From Pegea sp. RAD2-039 (lineage: Eukaryota; Chordata; Thaliacea; Salpida; Salpidae): a stretch of 64,000 bases of DNA. The stretch covers positions 35,883-99,882 of the forward strand of contig JAQGEQ010000127.1 of the NCBI GenBank assembly GCA_034620365.1, read 5' to 3'. Numbering within the stretch: the first letter of the stretch is position 1; each line of letters starts with the position of its first letter. Made by a program: the position numbers and the translations under genes. The notes under the pieces were generated by a model that saw only the letters and a program-made list of their open reading frames with translations, was not told the DNA's origin and made no database searches. Shown here in pieces: positions 60,976-64,000 of this stretch.

Positions 60976-61167
60976 GCCAACATTGCCATTTCTAAACTGT
61001 GAATTTTTCTATTTTACAATACTATGATTCTGTGCAATTCTTCATTGTCATATACTTTTTCGTTTACATATCAAATAGATCTAATTTGTGAGAATGTGTG
61101 TTAGCGAGAGGTGCTCTCTTTAGGCACCCTCCTTCACATTTATTGTAATAAATAAATAAATAAATAA
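60976..61167 (+). mobile_element. LINE 3' end fused to viral fragment
   Basis: Near-identical to the last 190 bases of the LINE at 22115-22310: it shares ACATTGCCATTTCTAAACTG, the same 3' untranslated region with the GGTGC/GCACC hairpin, and the AAAT tail. It contains only the last codons of the ORF. It is on the plus strand and its tail abuts the resumed PROPPIN frame. The join to viral sequence lies in a GCCATTGCC-rich stretch giving microhomology. Confidence 0.9.
61107..61131 (+). promoter_or_regulatory. LINE 3' UTR hairpin, second copy
   Basis: GGTGC (61110-61114) pairs with GCACC (61124-61128) around TCTCTTTAG. The sequence is identical to the copy at 22154-22181, which supports a shared active source element. 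Confidence 0.55.
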
Positions 61168-61302
61168 ACTGCTGTTCATCTTTTTAAGGAAACAGAATAC
61201 GTTGTTATGGAGCTGGTTAAAAAGAATCAGCAGAAAATATTTTATAAAATTAATTTACGGAATGCGCAAATTGATTCTGTTGATGTCGTTGGCGAATATT
61301 AA
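61168..61302 (+). pseudogene. Displaced 3' end of PROPPIN gene
   Basis: Directly after the AAAT tail an open frame reads TAVHLFKETEYVVMELVK, then IFYKINLRNAQIDSV and DVVGEY, then TAA at 61300-61302. It is in the same phase as codon 329 of the host part upstream and has the length and strand-rich character of a final WD blade. It carries the second ACTG at its first bases. It is now separated from its promoter and start codon by the insertion, unless that block is spliced out. Confidence 0.75.
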
Positions 61303-61555
61303 CATTTATGTGTGATTTAATCGTAGTAAATTTGATTTAAAAAAGTTTCTGCCTCTTAAAATTACTGTCTATCAAATTCTTTATATCTAATTTATTTAGA
61401 TTAGATTTTTATGTTTAAAGCATCAGATAATTACAACAGATTTATAAGGTTAAAAATTATGTAAAGTTTCAAAATTGTTAAGTTTATTTTTATCAAGAAT
61501 GTTTTGAGGTACAAAGATAGTGCAGAGATAACTAAATAGTGAAAAATATATGTAA
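61303..61555. other. Probable 3' UTR and flank of PROPPIN gene
   Basis: AT-rich. No gene. It would have been the 3' untranslated region before the insertion. Confidence 0.35.
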
Positions 61556-61559
61556 GATA

Positions 61560-62650
61560 GATCGACAGGAAAAAGTGAAATAATAAATGAGTCGTAAACA
61601 GTTTTGCAGTCTTCTTGAAGCAAGATGTTCTTTATGTATCGAATTAGTGTGGCATTAGAGTAGCATCATCTGCAAACATAAGTTTATAAATCATGGTGAG
61701 ATAAGATTTACATCTTAGAAGTCTCAAATTGAATGTAAGGTCATTAAGGTAGTACCAAAAGTAGATTGTGTCTTGTTCATTGAGATTTAAGGATGTATGA
61801 TTTCACATCAAACTGAAGAATATTGAGAAGAGAGTTGTTGTATGAACACATCTTTCTTTAAACTGTTTCTGTCACAATAGTGTGAGAAAGTCATTTCCAA
61901 ATTTTACATTCCCTTTTTTGCTAATTGTTGAGCCGCATAATCATGTTAGTAAACTTAAGTAGACATCCAAGAAGTTTGATTATCTTCCCAGGGCTTCTCT
62001 ATTTACAGCATCAAAGACTTTTGTGAGGTGTATGAATGTGTTATATTGGAAAAATAACAACTTTTTAAAGAGATTTATTCTATTATAAAATGTGCCTAAC
62101 AACAAAAGTAACAATAAAAGACCCAAAACACGCAAAATTATAATAATAAACCAGTAGAGCAAAAAAATGAGCATTTAAATAATAATTACGTGATCAATAA
62201 AATATATAGATTGTTCTCCTTTATGCTGCTCACGAAATTGTCATCAGGTTTTCTATGAACAAATACGATATCAGTAGTGCCTCTGTTACTTCTAAACACT
62301 GAGCTTGAAGAAGAACATCTCTTAAGTAAGATTCTTGCAATAAGAGTTGGATACGGTTGGAGCAGTCAGATTTGTCTCATGAATCTAAGTAAAGGTTATC
62401 GTTACATCACCAAGATCTCTAGATAACTTCTAACTATGTTAGCAAAATACAAGCAGCCTAGAGCTTTGTGAAGTTATTCACTAACTTTTTTACAACTCTG
62501 ATGGTTTTCCATCGACATCAGAAGCTCTATCTCATTTTAAGCTGATTGATTGCTTTGGTGATCTCTTTAATAGATAAAGGGCTCATCAAGCTCCAAATTC
62601 ACCTTTCGTTGTGGCATACAGAGAAGATTTTTATCACTTACTGAGCGCTT
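61560..62650 (-). mobile_element. LINE remnant with reverse transcriptase motifs
   Basis: Reading the minus strand from 62650 down: PLSIKEITKAI (about 62560-62600), then FRSNRGTTDIVFVHRK (about 62250-62300), then FIHLTKVFDAVNREAL (about 61990-62040, RT motif A), then MFADDATL (61660-61679, RT motif C in FADD form). Many stops and frameshifts intervene. The motif order and spacing are those of a non-LTR reverse transcriptase of the same broad type as the remnants at 20.0 and 56.9 kb. Confidence 0.7.
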
Positions 62651-64000
62651 ACCGTCGAAAATGTTTGGACCACTTTGATAAGATACAGTTTATAGTTATT
62701 AGTAAACCATTATAAAACTCCACAGAGAGTTCTTAGCCTAAAACGATGAACCATTTACTGTTTTCATAAAATCTTCAGTAGTTGTCAGTGTCTGTGTACA
62801 GTTGGGTTTCTTAAATGATTAATTTTTAAATTTATTAAATGAGAACTTAAATCTCACTTCTTTGCAGCAATCAAAAGAGTGTTCATCATCTGAAAAATAT
62901 TTTCTTTGAAAGAGTAAATCAAAAACCTTCCTGGAAACCTTTTAACAATGATGGTGCTAGAGTTTTACTTCCTTTACTTAACGCATGATTGCAGATAAAA
63001 AAACTTACATCTCTTAACTCGAAAACAAAACATTATGACAACAAAGAAATAGTTTAAAACTCTTATGTTTAAGTAAGATATAACTATAACAACAGTGCAA
63101 AAGCATAGATATATATAAAAATATGTTAAATTTGAATTTGAAAGTAACTTTATATTGAAGTTAGTAAATTTTGTACTACAGGTAATAAGTTTTTAAACAG
63201 TTTTATGCTAAGCTTTGAAATAAAAGTATCTGTGAAAGTAATTTAAAAAACTGTTTTTATTTTGGTAAGCTAGAAAAATTTATAATATATATGAAAATTT
63301 TAACAAAAATCAAACTAGTTACTTTCTATCTTTATTATTTTTGCAAAACATAATTAACTTTAGATGTATTTGCTTTTGTCAAATTATAATAATATATGAA
63401 TTGAAAATATTAATTTATAATAAAGAAATATAATAATGAAGAATAATGATATTACAAAAGACTTTAGCTATTGGTAAACTTGAAAATGAGTTCTAATTAA
63501 ATATTATTATGTAAAAGGTTAATATACATTTTTGATTAAAATTCAAAACTTAGAATTGATTTGTATTTTTATTGAAAAAATTAATTTTAACAATTAGATT
63601 TATTTTACAATAATTCAAAAAACTAGACATTACAAAAAGATAAAAACTGAAATTATAGAAGTATTATAAGGATATATTTATTAAAGTTAATATATATTTA
63701 GGTATATTATCTTCAGCATAAAATTATTAACTTATTCTTTAACTTTATTATGTAATTACTTTAGCCATTCAATGTTTTGAAACTTGTAAAGACTCGAGAT
63801 AATCTTTAGTCAGATTCTAGCCCACAAATTCTAAGCTTTCTCTCCTCAACCAACTTCAAATTCGTTTAACCAATATTCCATCACTAGATTTATTATTCCA
63901 CAAATATCTTTATAAAATCAATCAACCTTATCAACTCTATTATAAAGACCTTTAATACTATGAATATTTTGTATTTAGAACAGCTTTTTGTAATTGTTTA
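62651..64000. other. AT-rich terminal stretch
   Basis: No gene or RNA could be supported. A stretch near 62980 (GATTGCAGATAAAAAAAC) weakly resembles one near 23862 and may be an old dispersed repeat. Confidence 0.35.

Noticed and set aside
60144..61027. Plus-strand ORFs inside the viral block
   Set aside because: They are reverse-frame shadows of the viral ORF, long only because the block is GC-rich.

Overview
The window is nuclear DNA of an invertebrate animal: AT-rich, with GT-AG introns of about 60 to 900 bases, two kinds of tRNA gene, a nuclear-receptor remnant, a cilium-protein pseudogene and several families of non-LTR retrotransposon. The phylum cannot be fixed from the sequence. Nothing here is bacterial.

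1-17.5 kb is a very large imperfect inverted repeat. Position p pairs with about 17,530 minus p. The left arm starts at or before base 1, and about 2 kb of loop lies near 8-10 kb. Each arm carries a tRNA-Asp gene and a copy of an unusual gene built almost wholly of short phase-0 exons of 45-57 bases. The right-hand copy (minus strand) has a complete spliced model of 28 exons and 448 residues. Exon blocks inside it have been duplicated three times. The loop holds a decayed nuclear-receptor-like gene and an unrecognised 122-codon ORF.

20-25 kb holds retrotransposon debris, a decayed outer-dynein-arm docking-type coiled-coil gene, and the first four exons of an RME-8/DNAJC13-like gene cut off by a 5'-truncated LINE.

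25.4-55.8 kb is a five-unit tandem array with units of about 5.4-7.1 kb. Each unit has a long AT-rich spacer with shared pseudogene and LINE debris, followed by a six-exon gene for a secreted protein: signal peptide, a Ly6/uPAR-like eight-cysteine module, a PTTQ mucin-like minisatellite and a second cysteine-rich module. The minisatellite has 10, 7, 7, 16 and 96 units in the five copies. Copies 1 and 4 are intact, copies 2 and 3 share a nonsense codon, and copy 5 is frameshifted in the repeat and has lost exon 5.

56.7-62.7 kb holds the most striking locus. A PROPPIN (Atg18/WIPI-type WD-repeat) gene is interrupted by 1,352 bases consisting of an antisense fragment of a nodavirus-like replicase gene joined to the 3' end of the same LINE family found at 22 kb. 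A 4-base candidate target duplication (ACTG) flanks the insertion, and the host reading frame resumes exactly in phase after it. This is a LINE-mediated viral integration caught with both junctions. Older LINE fragments flank it, and the last 1.3 kb shows nothing recognisable.
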